Below, one piece after another: positions 11,882 through 24,063 of a stretch of DNA of 64,000 bases (positions within the stretch are counted from its first letter, which is position 1; each line of letters opens with the position of its first letter). The stretch covers positions 1-64,000 of the forward strand of contig QLIY01000236.1 of NCBI GenBank assembly GCA_003260075.1, given 5' to 3'. The position numbers were made by a program, and so were the translations under genes. A model generated the notes under the pieces. The model had not been told where the DNA came from and ran no database searches. It worked only from the letters and a program-made list of their open reading frames with translations. This DNA comes from Phallusia mammillata. Its lineage: Eukaryota > Chordata > Ascidiacea > Phlebobranchia > Ascidiidae.

Positions 11882-12058
11882 GCTTGTTAATCGTCGCAAA
11901 CAACATGAGATCATCAATCCGAAACAGGAAATAATTCAAAATTTAGAATGGTGTGATTATTCCTACCCCCCCCCCGCTTGTTAATCGTCGCAAACAACAT
12001 GAGATCATCAATCCGAAACAGGATATAATTCAAAATTTAGAATGGTGTGATTATTCCT
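11882..12058 (+). repeat. Near-identical duplicate flanking a C run
   Basis: An 83-base sequence starting GCTTGTTAATCGTCGCAAAC appears on both sides of the C run 11966-11975 with about one difference. Confidence 0.75.
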
Positions 12059-12780
12059 GTTTCATATCTTGATTTATTTCCTGTTCAGGACCGACGATGC
12101 CATGTTGTTTGTGGCGAAATTGGTTTGCATTGAGACATACACAGACTGGTGTAAGTGTAGTGAAGGTTTCAGTTGTGACGCGTCAATATAGGCCTATAGA
12201 ATTAGAATTATCTGTTAAGCATCCGTGGGTCAGGTGGATATTTTGAATTATTAGTATTACATCTTGGAGGTTCAGTGTGTTGCAATTTGTACGTGTGTGT
12301 TGCAGGAAAAATAGCAGTAATTGTAATTATTAGATACATACGCATAGCATATTCCAATTTAATTTGGTTGATTCTCTCCATCATGAAACGTCCTTTTTAC
12401 AGCCGTCTGCCCACCAGGAAGAAATTAATTTGATTTTTTAACCCCAGTCAATCAGACTTCACGACTTTAATTTTATAATGGAATAACAGTGTAAAACAAA
12501 CACAGACAGTTTCTGAGCTATTGTACCACAATGTAATCCATATGTTTTATGTCCTCAAAACAGAAAGTTGTAACTTATGTTCGAAAAATTCAATGGCGGT
12601 TATATTGTTTTATGCTTTCCAGAGGCTCCGCAAAGTTATCAGTGTGCTGTTTCACTTCTTGGTTCAGAATAGCCTAAATAGATTGTTTTCAGAAGTTTCC
12701 TCTTTACTGTGACAGCTTCAAGTCAAAAACCTTCTAGTGGTTTGATTTATTTCGAGTATTGACCTAAAGGCGAATCGAAT

Positions 12781-13516
12781 GAGTGAATATAGGTTTGAGC
12801 AATATTAAGGTAAAAGTCATGTTAATTGGAACCAAACAAAAGGTTGAGATTCTTACCATGTTTAGCAGCAAGACAGCATTAGTTTGACAGGTTACAGTTG
12901 TTTGTTTGACAGGAACTTCATAAACGTTTTGTCAGACTATTTGTACCTGTTTTACGATAAAAGAGTCCTGCGGTTTAGGATTTCTGCCTGACATCGACTC
13001 AACCGAAACTTTCACTTGTCTGAAACGTGCAAGCGAGTTGAAAAGGCCTGTCAAATCGAGACAGCAAACAATTGAATTCGTGACGATTAATAAGTGGACG
13101 TTGTGTGAAAATATGTTACCAGGAAAAAATATTACGAGAAACAAAAAACATAGTGATAAGAACCCCCCCCCCGAGTGAATATAGGTTTGAGCAATATTAA
13201 GGTAAAAGTCATGTTAATTGTTAATTGCAAGACACCATTAGTTTGACAGGTTACAGTTGTTTGTCAACTTCATAAACGTTTTGTCAGACTATTTGTACCT
13301 GTTTTACGATAAAAGAGTCCTGCGGTTTAGGATTTCTGTCTGACATCGACTCAACCGAAACTTTCACTTGTCTGAAACGTGCAAGCGAGTTGAAAAGGCC
13401 TGTCAAATCGAGACAGCAAACAATTGAATTCGTGACGATTAATAAGTGGAAGTTGTGTGGAAATATGTTACCAGGAAGAAAATATTACGAGAAACAAAAA
13501 ACATAGTGATAAGAGC
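12781..13516 (+). repeat. Near-identical duplicate flanking a C run
   Basis: GAGTGAATATAGGTTTGAGC opens both copies, at 12781 and 13173, around the C run 13163-13172. The second copy lacks two internal segments, so the copies could be two haplotypes carrying indels. Confidence 0.7.
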
Positions 13517-14129
13517 TTGCGGTATTGTTGAAAGTTATAGGAACCTATTTGTTTGGTAAAGGGTGAAAATTGTTTTAATAGTATACAGCTTGGCGTTACA
13601 TTTCTGAAATCTTATTCTTTTGCCAGCTATTTTTCAGCAAATAATTTCAGGCCCAAGCTTGAGAAGGGAGGTTAATATCGGGGACCGATAAAGTAAGCAC
13701 TTTAACGACGAATTTTAATATTAGCAAAGAGCAGTTATGCCCCAAAGGCACGGAAAAAAAGTCGCGACTGGCCGTTTAGTTCAAGTTCCTGATACGAAAA
13801 TAGCTGTGGGCTGTATGAAATTTAGTGAAGGGAAAACTAGTCAAGCAAAAAATCTGTTTTTTGTACGTTTTTTTACTATTAACATGGGTATTTAAAGCAC
13901 GTTAGAAGGTCGTATGGAGCGTACTTATGTACTGATGTAGAGATTGAAAATCAAGCATTAATTCGTTGCAAAAAATTTAGACAAAAACTGAAAACGTAAA
14001 CAAACATACATTAACCGATATAAAAGTGTTTGGATTATCTTCGAAAATGGAAAAATACTGGTAAATACCACGAAGTCGCAGTTAGCCAGACTAGTGAATG
14101 GTAACCATACGACGCATTGAACGATTATA

Positions 14130-14310
14130 CCAGCGACTGTAATTACTTGCTTGGTTGTATTTAGTCGATGATCTCATTATAAACCGTCCGAAATTAACTT
14201 AAGCTCAAATCACGTGCCTTTCATAGTTTGACGTCAAATGCTTTCGCAGCGTTTTCTACTTCTCATCAAGGAAATGTGCTGTCAGGCTTCCACCTACTAG
14301 CTTAGACGGT
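14130..14310 (+). promoter_or_regulatory. Conserved upstream block before copy E
   Basis: It contains GTAATTACTTGCTTGGTTGT, TTTAGTCGATGATCTCATTA, AATCACGTG, TTTGACGTCAAATGCTTTCG and CTTCTCATCAAGGAAATGTG in order. It combines a CACGTG E-box with a TGACGTCA CRE-type palindrome. The block recurs at 15925-16085 before copy F and, partly, at 18360-18515. Confidence 0.45.
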
Positions 14311-14660
14311 CGTTGTGGTAACTCACACTCGCTTTGAAAAGTTACCAATAGAGCTGTAGCGACCGTTGTCGACGAAACTTGCGTACTTTCTGTGCGAAGG
14401 ACTTGAGACATTTGCCTTTTTCACAGATTGTAGTTTGTTTTATGAAGGTGTGAAATCAGTTAGATGTTGTTAGTGCAGTTCATGCATTTTGATTGGTTGT
14501 CAGTGTTTACGTGGTGACTATACTTAGGTGTTTTTGTGGAATGGTTTTTTACTGGTCTGCTGTATCGTGTCTCGAATTCTATGGTTTGAGCACTGAAGCT
14601 AGTCAATAATAAAACAACACTGCTTTGTATTTTCAGTGCGTTTTTTGTAATACGACGAAA

Positions 14661-15258
14661 ATGTTTAATATTGTAGCATCACTGGTTGTTGTTTTGTCTG
14701 CTGCTGTCCTGGAAATCGAAGGTACGTAGTTTGACAACAAGATAAGTTAGCTCTTTTCCGGCAATATCTGGTGATTAATCACAGGCCGTAAATTACCATG
14801 TAATTGTAATGACAACAACGCTTTGTGGCATCTGTTGCAAAGATAAATAATCACCGATATTTGCACGCTTCATCCATTTTTTACGCAATAGTATTAAAAG
14901 CCATACCACGTTGATTCTAAGTTCAGAAGCATATACACATGGTTATAATCAAATGAATTTGGTATTGCAGTACTAAATACAAACAATGTGTTCATAAACG
15001 TTACCTTATGATGTGGAACCTTTTAGTCAATTAAGTTTTATGTGACAATTCTTTTAAGTAAGTTTACATGTTTTTCGTTTGAAAAGGTTACAGTTGCGGT
15101 TCTCAAACATGTACCACGGGACAATACTGCTGTACTTGGACATTTGGTAGCAGTAAAAGTTGCTGGATTGTAGAGCCCACCAGCTCATCATACACGTGCG
15201 ACTATGTATTTTCTGGCAGTGATACATCAAACACCGTGGCGACCTATTTTACTTTGGG
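14661..15258 (+). CDS. Shisa-like membrane protein copy E (3' end missing at n)
   Basis: The signal exon is 14661-14721 (MFNIVASLVVVLSAAVLEIEG) and the cysteine exon is 15087-15258. The latter gives a clean domain with CGSQTC, YCC, SCW and YTC, ending in YFTLG just before a GTAAGA donor. It is one of the clearest cysteine domains in the cluster. The transmembrane exon expected next is absent because the sequence breaks at 15290 and restarts with a duplicate. A noncoding exon boundary (TTTTCAG) lies 24 bases before the ATG. Treat as a 5' partial gene, not as a secreted form. Confidence 0.6.
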
Positions 15259-15924
15259 GTAAGATATTGGCTTGAGATTACTATTTTTTNCTTGCGGTAT
15301 TGTTGAAAGTTATAGGAACCTATTTGTTTGGTAAAGGGTGAAAATTGTTTTAATAGTATACAACTTGGCGTTACATATCTGAAACCTTATTCTTTTGCCA
15401 GCTGTTTTTCAGCAAATAATTTCAGGCCCAAGCTTGAGAAGGGGGGTTAATATGGGGAACCGATAAAGTAAGCACTTTAACGACGAATTTTAATATTAGC
15501 GAAGAGCAGTTATGCCCCAAAGGCACGGAAAAAAGACGCAATTGGCCGTTTGGTTAAAGTTCCTGATACGAAAATAGCTGTGGTCTGTATGAAATTTAAT
15601 AAAGGGAAAACTAGTCAAGCAAAAAATCTGTTTTTGTACGTTTTTTACTATTAACATGGGTATTCAAAGCACGTTAGACGGTCGAATGGAGTGTACTTGT
15701 GTATTGATGTAGAGATTGAAAAACCAAGCATATAAATTCGTTGGAAAAACATTTGGACAAAAACTAAAAACGTAAACAAACATACATTACATTTTTATTT
15801 CGCGTAACCGATATAAAAGTGTTTGTATTAACTTCGAAACTGGAAAAATACTGGTAAATATCACGAAGTCGCAGTTAGTCAGACTGGTGACTGGTAACCA
15901 TACGACGCATTGAACGGTTTAACC

Positions 15925-16085
15925 AGCGACAGTAATTACTTGCTTGGTTGTATTTAGTCGATGATCTCATTAAAGCCGTCCGAAATTAACTTAAACTCAA
16001 ATCACGTGCCTTGCGTAGTTTGACGTCAAATGCTTTCGCAGCGTTTCTACTTCTCATCAAGGAAATGTGTTGTCAGGGTTCCGCT
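15925..16085 (+). promoter_or_regulatory. Conserved upstream block before copy F
   Basis: It is nearly identical to 14130-14310, with both AATCACGTG and TTTGACGTCAAATG kept. Regulatory function is inferred from repeated retention in front of signal exons. Confidence 0.4.
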
Positions 16086-16526
16086 TAGACGGTCGTTGTG
16101 GCAACTCACACTGGCTTTGAAAAGTTACCAATAGAGCTGTAGCGACGGATGTCGACAAAACTTCTGTACTTGGTGTGCGAAGGACTTGAGACATTTGCCT
16201 TTTTCACTGTCAGTGCAAAGTGTGCTAGGAATTGTAGACTGGGTTTGAGGACTAGCGGTTTTTACTTTTGTCTGACGATTTGTTGTTCAATGGCAGATTG
16301 TAGTTTGTTTTATGAAGGTGTGAAATCAGTTAGATTTTGTTAGTGCAGTTCATGCATTTTAATTGGTTATCAATGTTTACTTGGTGACCACTTAAGTGTG
16401 TTGTTGAATTGTTTTATACTGGTCTGCTGTATCATGTCTCGGACTCATTGGTTTGAGCACTGAAGCTAGTCAATAATAAAACAATACTGCTTTGTATTTT
16501 CAGTGGGGCTTTGTAATACGACGAAA

Positions 16527-17106
16527 ATGTTTAATATTGTAGCATCACTGGTAGTTGTTTTGTCTGCTGCTGTCCTGGAAATCGAAGGTACGTAGTTTGA
16601 CAACAAGATAAGGTAGCTCTTTTCCGGCAATATCTGGTGATTAATCACAGTCCCTAAATTACCATGTAATGAGCGTACTGCAGCCTCAAACGCTTTGTGA
16701 CATCTGCTGCAAAGATGAATAATTACCGATATTTGTACGCTTTATCCATTCCGTACGCAATAGTATTAAACGCCGTACCACATTGGTTCGGAGTTCAGAA
16801 GCATAGCAATCTTACAATGCTGCTGTCTATGGTAATAATCAAATGAATATGGTTTGCTGTATTTAATGCAAACAATGGGTTCATAAACATTAACACACTT
16901 ACGATTTAGAACCTTTTAGTTAATTAGGTTTTACATGACAATCCTTTTAAGCACATGTTTTGCGTTTGAACAGGTTACAGTTGCGGTTTTAATACATGCA
17001 CTGCTGGAGAATACTGTTGTACTTCGAAATTCACTGGTAGTCAAAGTTGCCGGGGTTATGAGCTCAGCACCTCATTATACACTTGTGACTATGTGTATTC
17101 ATCAAG

Positions 17107-17187
<81 letters not shown>

Positions 17188-17201
17188 TATTTCACCCTTG
17201 G
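16527..17201 (+). CDS. Shisa-like membrane protein copy F (gapped, no membrane exon found)
   Basis: The signal exon is 16527-16587, nearly the same as copy E. The cysteine exon 16974-17201 has CGFNTC, YCC, SC and YTC, but the tryptophan after the fifth cysteine is arginine. An 81-base C run (17107-17187) then replaces the end of the exon, and the frame resumes as YFTLG before the donor. No transmembrane exon is visible before the next unit. It may be an allelic or paralogous version of copy E. Confidence 0.55.
17107..17187 (+). other. Poly-C run in copy F, probable filled gap (81 nt)
   Basis: This pure C tract within the cysteine exon produces a false polyproline segment (polyglycine on the other strand). 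Confidence 0.75.
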
Positions 17202-17299
17202 GTAAGACATTTGTTTGAAATGCATTTTTTGGCAGAACGGGACTTAAGTTTGAACTCAGTATCCCTTTGAAGTCTGCTAATCGGAACTTCATTGTTGGT

Positions 17300-18228
17300 T
17301 TCAAAGTTTAGAATCGTACATGGGTTGATCAAAGGAAAACATTTCACTTTTAAAACCAAATTAAGTCTTCACGACAAACGACTGAAATAAAGGATATGCT
17401 AATTGATTTTATCAAATGGTCAACACGCAAAATGCCTTTTTAGTTTTGGTCGACATTTCCACCGAACAAACAAACACGATTTTTTTTAATTCGCGTAAAT
17501 GGTATAAAGTGCTTGATTAACTTAGAAACTGGAAAAGTACTGGTAAATAACACGAATTCGCAGTTAGTCAGACTAGTGAGTGACATTTCTACGACGCATC
17601 GAACAATTGTACCAGCGACAGTAATGGCTTACTTGGTTGTATTTAGTCGACGATCTCATTATAAACTGTCGGAAATTAACCTAAGCTCAAATCACGTGGT
17701 TCTACTTCTCATCAAGGAATTGTGATGTCAGACTTCCACCCACAAGCTTGGACGGACGTTATGTTAACAGTAACTCACAGTCGCATTGAGAAGTTCCAAT
17801 AGAGCTGCAGGGAGGGTTGTCGACTAAACTTGTATAATTTCTTTGCGCAGGGCTTTGGACATATGCCTTTTGTAATAGTTAGTGCTAAGAAAGTTTGGTA
17901 CGTAAAATGACGGTTTATACGCCCAGCTTTGTTTTTCAGTGGCAGTTTGTATGTTACGCCCCCCCCCCTAGAATATATAAAATGGAAGTATATCAGAAAG
18001 CCACCCTTCTAGTTTCACTTACGTTTCAAAGCTTACAATAGCACATAGTTTGCCTAAGGTCAAACACTTTAGCTAAACTATGTCTTCACGCACGAACTAC
18101 TGGAAGATAGGATATGCGAATTAATTTTATCTAATGGTCAACACGCAAATTATCTTTTCAGTTTTTGTCAGAATTTCAAAAGAAAGAAAAACATGGATAA
18201 AATTTTCAATTCGCGTAAACGGTATAAA

Positions 18229-18305
<77 letters not shown>

Positions 18306-18845
18306 TTAGAAATTGGAAAAATTCTGGTAAATAACACGAAGTTACTGGTAATTATACGACGCTTTAACCATCGACTGGGATTGCTTGCTTGGTTAAATTC
18401 AGCCAATGATCTCATGATAAACATCGGACATTAACCTAAGCTCAAATCACGTGCCTTACGTAGATGACTTCAAATGTTTCTACTTCTCATCAAGGAATTG
18501 TGTTGTCAGGCTTCCACCCACAAGCTTGGACGGAGGTTATGGTGACTGTAACTCACAGTCGCATTGAAAAGTTGCCAATAGAGCTGCAGCGATGGTTGTC
18601 GACTAAACTTGTGTAGTTTCTGTGCGCTAGACTTGAGACATTTGCCTTCTTTATAGTCAGTGCTAGGAAGTTTGGTACGTGAATTTACGGTTTATACTTC
18701 CAGGTTTGTTGTTCAGTTGCAATTTGTATGTTACAAAGGTGTGAAATCAAGTAGTTGTTGTAAGTGCATTTCAAGCATTTTTAATTGGGCGAGTGTGTAC
18801 TTTGTGACCACTTAATTGTTTTGTAGAAATGTTTTTTTTACTGGT
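17300..18845 (+). repeat. Two versions of a cluster upstream region around a C run
   Basis: The stretch 17300-17958 (GGTCAACACGCAAAA, TTCGCGTAAATGGTATAAA, ACTGGTAAATAACACGAA) is repeated in diverged form at 17969-18845 after the C run 17959-17968. The second version is itself split by a 76-base C run (18230-18305). Both lead toward signal exon G. No coding sequence is seen. Confidence 0.6.
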
Positions 18846-18964
18846 CCCCCCCCCCCTAGAGTCGTGTACTCTCGCGTTTTGTGGTTTGAGCACTGAAGCA
18901 TGCTAGTCAATAATAGAATCACACTACTTTGTATTTCCAGTGCGGTTTTGGTAATACCATAAAA

Positions 18965-19022
18965 ATGTTTAGTATTGTTGCATCACTTGTTGTTTTGTCG
19001 GTTGTGGTCCTGGAAATCGAAG
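18965..19022 (+). CDS. Orphan signal-peptide exon, copy G
   Basis: It encodes MFSIVASLVVLSVVVLEIEG and stops at the usual GTACGTAG donor, with the usual TTTCCAG boundary 24 bases upstream of the ATG. No cysteine exon follows before the C run at 19251-19262, after which a second signal exon begins. It is probably an alternative version of copy H and not a separate gene. Confidence 0.5.
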
Positions 19023-19395
19023 GTACGTAGTTCGACAACAAAATAAGGTAGCTCTTTTTCTGACGATACCTGATAATTAATCACAAGCCCTAATTAAGCG
19101 TGTTATGGCCGTACCAGAGTAGTAAACGGTCCTAAAATTGGAGCCTGAACCCGTGCCGAACCCGAAAGTACAAGCTCGAAACTGGTTTTGACATATTCGG
19201 TATGATAATATATGATACAAAAGATGGATTCACGGGCAGTACCTTTTGATCCCCCCCCCCCCACTTAATTGTATTGTAGAATTGTTTTTTTTACTGGTCT
19301 GCTGTGGTTTTAGTGTCGTGTCTCACATATTGTGGTTTGAGCATAAAGAATCGCACTGCTTTGTATTTTCAGTGAAGTTTTGTAATAAGATAAAA

Positions 19396-19930
19396 ATGTT
19401 TAGTATTGTGGCCTTATTTGTTGTTTTGTCGGTTGCTATCCTGGAAATCAAAGGTACGTAGTTTAACAACAAGATAAGGTAGCTCTTTTTCCGACGATAT
19501 CTGGTAATTAATCACAGTCCCTTATTAACCCTGTAATGGCCGTACCAGAGTAGTAAACCGTCCTAAAATTGAAAAGTACAAGCTCGAAACTGGTTTTGAC
19601 ATTTTTGGTATGATAGTTTATGACACAAACGATGGATACATGGGCAGTACCTTTTGGTTTAGAACCTTCCAGTCAATTAAGTTTTATATGACAATCCTTT
19701 CTAGTACATGTTTTGCGTTTGGACAGGTTACAGTTGCGGTACTGATACATGTACCACTGAGAATACTGTTGTACTGGGCCATTTACCAGTAGTAAAAGTT
19801 GCTGGCTATTCAAGCCCAGCAGCTCATCATACACTTGCAGCTACGTATTTTCATCATCATTTACTGGTGGTAATTCAGATTCATCAAGCACCGTGATTCA
19901 TCACGCAAGCACAAGCTCTTTTACTTTGGG
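19396..19930 (+). pseudogene. Shisa-like copy H: signal exon plus frameshifted cysteine exon
   Basis: The signal exon 19396-19453 encodes MFSIVALFVVLSVAILEIKG. The cysteine exon 19727-19930 starts in frame (GYSCGTDTC), but one G is missing near 19758 compared with the ACTGGAGAATACTGTTGT pattern of sister copies. The rest (YCC, SCW, YTC, then FTLG) continues in another frame, and the original frame hits a stop before the donor. The single-base loss could be a real mutation or a sequencing error. If it is an error, the membrane and tail exons at 24064-24648 could belong to this gene, as they lie on the same strand in compatible phases. Confidence 0.55.
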
Positions 19931-21600
19931 GTAAGACATTTGCTTGAGATGTCTTTTTGCAGAATTGGATTTAAGTTTGGACTCTCTATTTAAAGTCTGA
20001 TAATCTTGATTTCACTGTTAGTTTCAACACCGACAATAGCTCATAATTTGCCCAAAGTAAGGCACTTGAGTTTTTTTAGCCAAACTATGTCTTCTAGAAA
20101 CGATTGGAAGATAGTATACATGCCAGCTGATTTTGTCACATTGTCAACACGCGAAATGTTTTTCTAGTTTTTGTCAGAATTTCCCTCCTGAAATCGCAGA
20201 CAAGGGTCACATAGTTTTAACGTTTTGGTCACATTTTCTGCTTCAAATTTTGTCAATTTAAATTGTTTCGTAGCACGCTTAAAAAATGCACCGTTTCCCA
20301 CATTCATGGTCTTTTGTTCTAATGTTGTAAACATCTTTACATTATAAAATCCTACGACGTAAAAAAGGCAAGAGTTGATGGATACAGAAATAGCTGGAGG
20401 CAATAATTTAGCAGGGCATTTCCAACAAAATAATTCCATTACACCGTCACCGGGCTTAGTAGGCCAGGGCACGACCTAGTGCTAATGTAAAGGACGAACC
20501 TTAGTAACATGGAGCGAAGGTGGTGTCGCCTACAAGGTTGGTTAGAGCTGAATTCAATCCTAGTGACTTTTACCGTTATGCTACTTCAGATTGATTCCTA
20601 ATAAGCAATGTTTCCCATTAACACGAACAAAAGTTTTGGAGTATAACGACATTATGTTCTGTGTTTGACTTTTAACAAAATCAAACTAAAAAAAACCCCC
20701 CCCCCAATACTGTTGTACTGGGCCATTTACCAGTAGTAAAAGTTGCTGGCTATCGAAGCCCAGCAGCTCATCATACACTTGCAGCTACGTATACTCATCA
20801 TCAAGCTGTATTTTTTTTCCAGAACTCGGAGTTTGGAATCGGACTCAGTATCATTTTGAAGTCTGATAATTTTGATTTTACTGTTAGTTCCGAAGCTTAC
20901 AATAGCCCTTAATTCGCCCAAAGTAAAACGCTTGAGTTTTTTAGCCGAGCAATGTCTTCTAGAAACCGCTGGAAGGTAGGACATGTCAGCTGATTTGATC
21001 TTTTTATCACATTTATCACATTGCCAACACGCGAAATGTTTTTCCAGTTTCATCATAATTTCCCTATGAAATCGCAGACAAGGGTCACATCGTTTTAACG
21101 TTTTGGTCACATCTTCTGATTTAATTTGTTATGTCAATTTACATTTATTTCAAAAATTGCGTCATTTCCCACATTTACAGTCTTAACAATTCCTATTTAT
21201 GTTGGAAACGTCTTTTAATTGAACAATTAATCCATACGACGTAAAGAAGGCAAGAGTTGATCGATACAGAAATAGCTAGAGGCAATAATTCAGCAGGGCA
21301 TTTCCAACGAAATAATTCCATTACACCTTTACCGGGCTTAGTAGGCCAGGGCACGACCTAGTGCTAATGTAAACGACGAACCATGGTGACATAACGCTTT
21401 AGGTGGTGTCGCCTGCAAGGTTGGTTAGAGCTGAATTGCGACCTATAGTGACTTTTAAGGTTAAGTTACGTCCGATTGATTCTTAATAAGCACTAGTCCC
21501 TATTTACACGAACAAAAGTGTTGGAGTATGACGACATTATGTTGTGCGTTTGACTCTTAACACAAGTAAACAAAAACAAGATTGTAGTTACTCCCAGAAC
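19762..21600 (+). repeat. 0.9-kb direct duplication around a C run, includes part of the cysteine exon
   Basis: The sequence from 19762 (AATACTGTTGTACTGGGCC) recurs at 20706, directly after the C run 20696-20705, and stays collinear to about 21600. In the second copy the cysteine exon fragment (20706-20806) has lost its end and splice donor. Divergence is visible but modest. The open minus-strand frames inside both copies look incidental. Confidence 0.65.
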
Positions 21601-22103
21601 GTTATCATTCAAACGACCTTAAAATAGGATTTATCAATGTGATTGCCAAAGAACAGGGAAATTTTGCTATTATAATGTTTGTTCATCAGTCGTCAACCCC
21701 CTTTTGCCGTTCATCATTATTGTTTGTATGCCGTAGATAAGGCGTAACAGCAGGCTTTGTGTTCACTGGAAAATATTTCGTCTCAGCGGGGGCCATAAGA
21801 GGCCAAAGCCAGTACCAAAATCGCATTCAAATGATGAAATATTTACGAACTTGCGTTTGTGGAAGGGGATTCAAAAACAAACCACAGTGGCAAGCAAGGC
21901 GTCTGTACTACTGAAAAGCGAAAACAAACTACATCTTTTAAACATTGTTGTCTACTTGTTTCTTAACACACAATTTTGGTATAGAGTCAATTACATTTTT
22001 TCTAAAATTTGGTTCTTACTATTTTCATCGATATAAGTCACCATTTACAGTAAAAAACGTGTGGCAATACAAACTTATAATACATTTCAGTTCTACTATC
22101 TGT

Positions 22104-22104
<1 letters not shown>

Positions 22105-22182
<78 letters not shown>
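22105..22182 (+). other. Poly-C run, probable filled gap (78 nt)
   Basis: This is a pure C tract between unrelated flanks. No gene lies on either side. Confidence 0.7.
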
Positions 22183-22184
<2 letters not shown>

Positions 22185-22390
22185 GTGCATTGCAGCGAAG
22201 TAGAGTCAGTTTACTCGTGCCGTGACTTATTTTCCTTGTTGCCAGTTAAAAAGCAGGATGTTACACTTTAACCACGTAACATATTGTTGCTTAGCGCAGT
22301 ATGTGGCCAACTAAGCAACCTAGTAGGTGGGTGGGATAAATATTCAATTGTTATGCAGAGCTATTTAAAGCGAATGCCCACAGACCATAT

Positions 22391-23380
22391 GCTGTACAGA
22401 CGAATGCTTTGTGCGTTCAAGGAAACGACAAAAATCCAAATATAACTTGAATTGGGAAATTTGTCTTATGGTTTTTATTAACTTATAAACGCACCTATGG
22501 ACGTGACGTTGTAAGCCCAAGATCGACTACACACCTCTGGCAGCAGTTAAAAATTTGTTTGTTTTTTGTCAAACGTTTTCTCGAATCCACAAAGCATTTA
22601 CTTGTGCAGCAAATGGTCTGTGGGCCATTCCCTTTAAATTGCTTTGCATGACAATAGTTCAAAAATTTGAATATTTGACTATTTCGGTTATAGGTTGCAC
22701 GCTTTTACTTAAACCGCAGTAAAAACTTCTTGAACACGTAAAAAGGTATTCAATGTGATGCAGTGTTTTACTCAAACCAGCACATCATTTCGATTGAGTA
22801 ATCGAGTTTAGATGATTGCTGTGTAAAATTGGGCATTTTTAAACGTAACTTTTTGCTCCCCCCCCCCCAAAAAATTGAAAATTGGCCCGGGACAACCGTT
22901 AAGTTGGAGACCCCTGTGCTACACAGACGAATGCTTTGTGCGTTTAAGGAAACGACAAAAATTCAAATATAACTTGAATTGGGAAATTTGTCTTATGCTT
23001 TTTCTTGGCTTATAAACGCACCTATGGACGTTACGCTGTAAGCCAAAGGTTGACTACATACCTCTGGCAGCAGTTATTTTTTTGCCAAACGTTTTCTTTA
23101 ATGCACAAAGCATTTGCTTGTGCAGCATATGGTCAGTGGTCTATTTGCTTTAAATCGCTTTGCATGACAATAATTTAAAAATTGAAATACTTATTTCGGT
23201 TATAGGTTGTACGCTTTCACTTAAACCGCAGTAAAAACTTCTTGAAGACGTAAAAAGGTATTCAATGTAATGCAGTGTCTTACTTCTCAAACCAGCACAT
23301 CATTTCGATTGAGTAATCGAGTTTAGATGATTGCTGTGTAAAAGGGGGCATTTGTGAACGTAACTTTTTGCTTCCCATTA
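22391..23380 (+). repeat. 0.46-kb direct duplication around a C run
   Basis: ACAGACGAATGCTTTGTGCG and about 450 following bases occur at about 22397 and again at 22922. Between them lie the C run 22858-22868 and a 50-base piece ending AAGTTGGAGACCCCTG, the inverse of a hAT-like CAGGGGTCTCCAACTT terminus. No gene is seen in 21600-24040. Confidence 0.65.
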
Positions 23381-24063
23381 TTGATCATGGATTAGTGCAA
23401 GGTCACTGAAGGTCAAGTGTTTACACAAAGTTTAGCAACACAAATGCTACATTACCAAATATATTTGTTAAAGGCTCCATACTAATACGACACGTTCAAC
23501 AATTACTTTTGCCTAAAGGTGGCCCATATTTGTTATATTGTGGCTTTCTGTTTGAACAACTTATTTAGCTCAAGTGCATTCTGAAGTTCATTCTATTGTT
23601 GTATTATACCTACAAATGCACAACCGCCAGAAGGAGTGTGATTTTAACCTTGATATGAGTGTACCCACATTAGAAGGAGTCTAAACAAACCGACGAACGG
23701 CTTTATACCGTAGCATATTATTTTCATCAATAATAACAGCACCCTTGGCTATCGCTGTCTGAGTGTGCTTAAAACATTTAAATTGGTCACATAGCTATCA
23801 GATACAAAACACTTTTATGATACACTACATTAGTTCAAATAGTCCTTATTATGTCAACAAAAAAAGATTCAGAATATTCGTAAAGGCCATTGGTGAAAAG
23901 CAACCTAATAGACTAGGTTATATACTGCTATTGTGCACAAAATTGCCGCGCCCTTGCACACGACACAACCATTTTATCATTCGTGCGTTGATTTACGTTG
24001 TAGTAGCCTACATTTCCAAGCTATTCCATATAAATAACTGATGAGTTGTTTTGCGGTTTACAG

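Larger units (their letters stand above)
10430..13516. other. Gene-poor spacer with repeats and two gap joins
   Basis: No gene is recognised. About 10915-11115 is the inverted partner of about 700-850. A 94-base C run occupies 11663-11756. Sequence 11882-11964 recurs at 11976-12058 across a 10-base C run. Sequence from 12781 recurs from 13173 across another run (13163-13172), with internal deletions in the second copy. Confidence 0.5.
13517..17200 (+). repeat. 1.75-kb direct duplication containing copies E and F, joined at an n
   Basis: The sequence from 13517 (CTTGCGGTATTGTTGAAAG) restarts at 15291, directly after the only ambiguous base (15290). The two units stay collinear through the upstream block, signal exon, intron 1 and cysteine exon, with scattered substitutions and small indels. 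They may be true tandem paralogues or two haplotypes placed side by side. Confidence 0.75.

Noticed and set aside
18134-18424. Polyproline and polyglycine frames on both strands
   Set aside because: Both arise from the C run 18230-18305, which lies in the upstream region of a cluster unit.
20164-21110. Minus-strand frames with several cysteine pairs
   Set aside because: They overlap duplicated intronic sequence of the cluster and show no recognised zinc-finger or other domain. One lies antisense to a cysteine-exon fragment.
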